DNA from: Verrucomicrobiota bacterium | GTDB lineage: Bacteria; Verrucomicrobiota; Verrucomicrobiia; Chthoniobacterales; UBA10450 | DNA: 7,931 nucleotides | Assembly (NCBI GenBank): GCA_003219095.1 | Contig: QHPM01000299.1 | Location: forward strand, 1 to 7,931 | Reading direction: 5' to 3' | In this document: positions 6,840 through 7,931 of the stretch, in pieces | Position numbering within the stretch: position 1 is the stretch's first letter | How the letters are laid out: each line of letters opens with the position of its first letter | Translations under genes and position numbers: made by a program | Notes under the pieces: generated by a model | Databases searched by the model: none | The model's input: the letters and a program-made list of their open reading frames with translations, nothing else | Told to the model about the DNA's origin: nothing

Positions 6840-6962
6840 GACGCAAAATATCACGTGTCCGGGCAAACTCTATATTGGCAGACTAACTGAAAGAGTGACT
6901 GGCGGGCAACAAGCGCCGGGTCTCCAAACCGGCCGCGCGCTCGGGAAATCCCTTCCTTGAAA

Positions 6963-7931
6963 TTACTCGGACTCGAATTCTTCGATGGGGGGACAGGAGC
7001 AAAATAAATTGCGATCGCCGTAAACGTTGTCGATTCGAGCGAGGCTCGGCCAGAATTTGTAATCGCGCAGCCACGGCGCGGGGAAGGCCGCCTGCTCGCG
7101 TGAATAGGGCCGGTCCCATTTATCGGCGGCGATCTGCCGGGTAGTGTGAGGGGCATTTTTCAAAACGTTATTTTGTTTATCAGCGGTGCCGTCCGCGATG
7201 GCGGTCATTTCCGCATGAATCGAAATCATGGCGTCGCAAAAACGATCCAGCTCGTCTTTCGGTTCGCTCTCAGTCGGCTCGACCATCATCGTTCCTGCGA
7301 CTGGCCAGGAGATCGTCGGCGCATGGAATCCGTAATCCATTAATCGCTTGGCTACATCTTCCACTTCGATGCCGACGCGTTTCCAATCGCGCAGATCGAG
7401 AATGCATTCGTGGGCGACGAGACCGCGTTTGCCTTTGAACAGGACCGGAAAATAACGATCGAGTCGTTTTGCGATATAATTCGCGTTGAGGATCGCGACT
7501 TCCGTGGCGCGTTTCAGTCCCTCGGGCCCCATCATGCGAATGTACATCCACGAGATGGTGAGAATGCTCGCGCTGCCGAATGGAGCAGCGGCGACGGGAC
7601 CGACGGGATGTTCGTTGTTTGCGCTCCGGCTCGTAGAGCCTACGACTCGGAGAGATGTTTGATGTTTGAGGTTGGCAGCCGAAGGCAGAAACGGAGCGAG
7701 ATGTTTTGCCACGCCGATGGGCCCGACGCCGGGGCCGCCGCCCCCATGTGGGATGCAGAAGGTTTTGTGCAAATTCAAATGGCAGACGTCGGCACCGATA
7801 TCGCCCGGCCGGCAAAGACCGACTTGCGCGTTCATGTTCGCACCGTCCATGTAAACCTGACCGCCGTGACCGTGCACGATGTCGCAGATTTCACGAATTG
7901 TGGTTTCGAAAACTCCGTGTGTGCTGGGATA
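6963..7931 (-). CDS. gcvP: Glycine dehydrogenase (decarboxylating), GcvP C-terminal part, 5' truncated
   Basis: P-protein of the glycine cleavage system: a PLP enzyme that decarboxylates glycine and transfers the aminomethyl group to lipoyl-GcvH. The gene enters from the right edge and reads leftwards; 322 residues are visible, about the last third of a single-chain protein of roughly 950. The GTG at 7877 is internal, because the frame continues upstream with conserved sequence ([20 protein letters not shown]). The PLP-binding site [15 protein letters not shown] is intact, with the lysine codon at 7764-7766. Conserved [31 protein letters not shown], the [10 protein letters not shown] region and the terminal [13 protein letters not shown] follow. 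The sequence resembles E. coli-type single-chain GcvP, though a split GcvPB subunit cannot be excluded from this fragment. Between HLAPFLP and GPVAAAPFG the protein is about 13 residues longer than E. coli GcvP and carries a palindromic segment. TAA stop at 6963-6965. Confidence 0.96.
   Translation of the reverse strand, partial: YPSTHGVFETTIREICDIVHGHGGQVYMDGANMNAQVGLCRPGDIGADVCHLNLHKTFCIPHGGGGPGVGPIGVAKHLAPFLPSAANLKHQTSLRVVGSTSRSANNEHPVGPVAAAPFGSASILTISWMYIRMMGPEGLKRATEVAILNANYIAKRLDRYFPVLFKGKRGLVAHECILDLRDWKRVGIEVEDVAKRLMDYGFHAPTISWPVAGTMMVEPTESEPKDELDRFCDAMISIHAEMTAIADGTADKQNNVLKNAPHTTRQIAADKWDRPYSREQAAFPAPWLRDYKFWPSLARIDNVYGDRNLFCSCPPIEEFESE
7624..7652. repeat. Palindromic element inside gcvP
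   Basis: CTCCGGCTCGTAG (7624-7636) and CTACGACTCGGAG (7640-7652) are inverted copies with two mismatches in 13, around the loop AGC. The element is wholly inside the gcvP reading frame and encodes part of a lengthened, Ser/Arg/Asn-rich loop (about [15 protein letters not shown]). The hexamer GATGTT occurs on both sides (7607-7612 and 7654-7659, again at 7661 and 7700), which could be remnants of target duplication or simply local repetition. The 3-base loop matches the style of the hairpins at 4295-4342. Confidence 0.65.

Noticed and set aside
6915..6933. Possible terminator after gcvP (GCCGG ... CCGGC)
   Set aside because: The stem is only 5 bp with a 9-base loop and no T-run follows in the direction of gcvP transcription.
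6840..6962. Promoter for nfeD in the gcvP-nfeD spacer
   Set aside because: AT-rich hexamers such as TATAGA occur, but no -35 box lies at a spacing of 16-18 bases, so I could not support a specific promoter.
1..7931. CRISPR arrays, tRNA or rRNA genes, integrase or transposase genes
   Set aside because: I saw no regularly spaced direct repeats, no cloverleaf-like or rRNA-like segments, and no frame with mobile-element motifs in any spacer.

Overview
The window looks like a chromosomal stretch of a Gram-negative, moderately GC-rich bacterium. It holds parts or all of five protein genes, all conserved housekeeping or membrane-proteostasis families, separated by spacers unusually rich in palindromes. 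I lean towards Verrucomicrobiota (Chthoniobacterales-like soil lineages), with Acidobacteriota as the main alternative. This rests on protein flavour and on the style of the dispersed palindromes, not on a marker gene, so it is tentative. No rRNA, tRNA, CRISPR array, transposase or phage gene is visible.

Layout from left to right. (1) 2-1819 (+) is the 3' part of an M3 zinc metallopeptidase of the oligopeptidase A / Dcp type. (2) 1820-2343 is a 524-base spacer without a credible gene, containing a small GC hairpin at 1829-1847 and a 91-base imperfect palindrome at 2050-2140 of the dispersed-repeat kind. (3) 2344-4287 (+) is a gamma-alpha fused 2-oxoacid:ferredoxin oxidoreductase alpha subunit (KorA type) with no beta-subunit gene beside it. 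(4) 4288-4391 is a convergent spacer holding two back-to-back hairpins. (5) 4392-5177 (-) is a slipin/stomatin-like SPFH membrane protein. (6) 5178-5349 is a 172-base spacer with two stem-loops. (7) 5350-6828 (-) is a ClpP-class NfeD membrane protease whose reading frame begins with a half YbaK-like (tRNA-deacylase-like) domain behind a perfect Shine-Dalgarno sequence. (8) 6963-7931 (-) is the C-terminal third of the glycine cleavage P-protein (GcvP), carrying an unusual in-frame palindromic segment.

The NfeD protease and slipin form the classic stomatin-operon-partner pair: the protease is expected to clip the hydrophobic C-terminal region of the stomatin homologue in the inner membrane. GcvP lies upstream on the same strand, so gcvP, nfeD and slipin may be co-transcribed, although the spacers of 134 and 172 bases leave room for separate promoters. 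KorA and GcvP both belong to central carbon/one-carbon metabolism but are not obviously linked.

The two most interesting points are the in-frame YbaK-half/NfeD chimera and the palindrome-bearing extra segment inside gcvP. The palindromic elements in three spacers and inside gcvP suggest a genome populated by small non-autonomous repeats.
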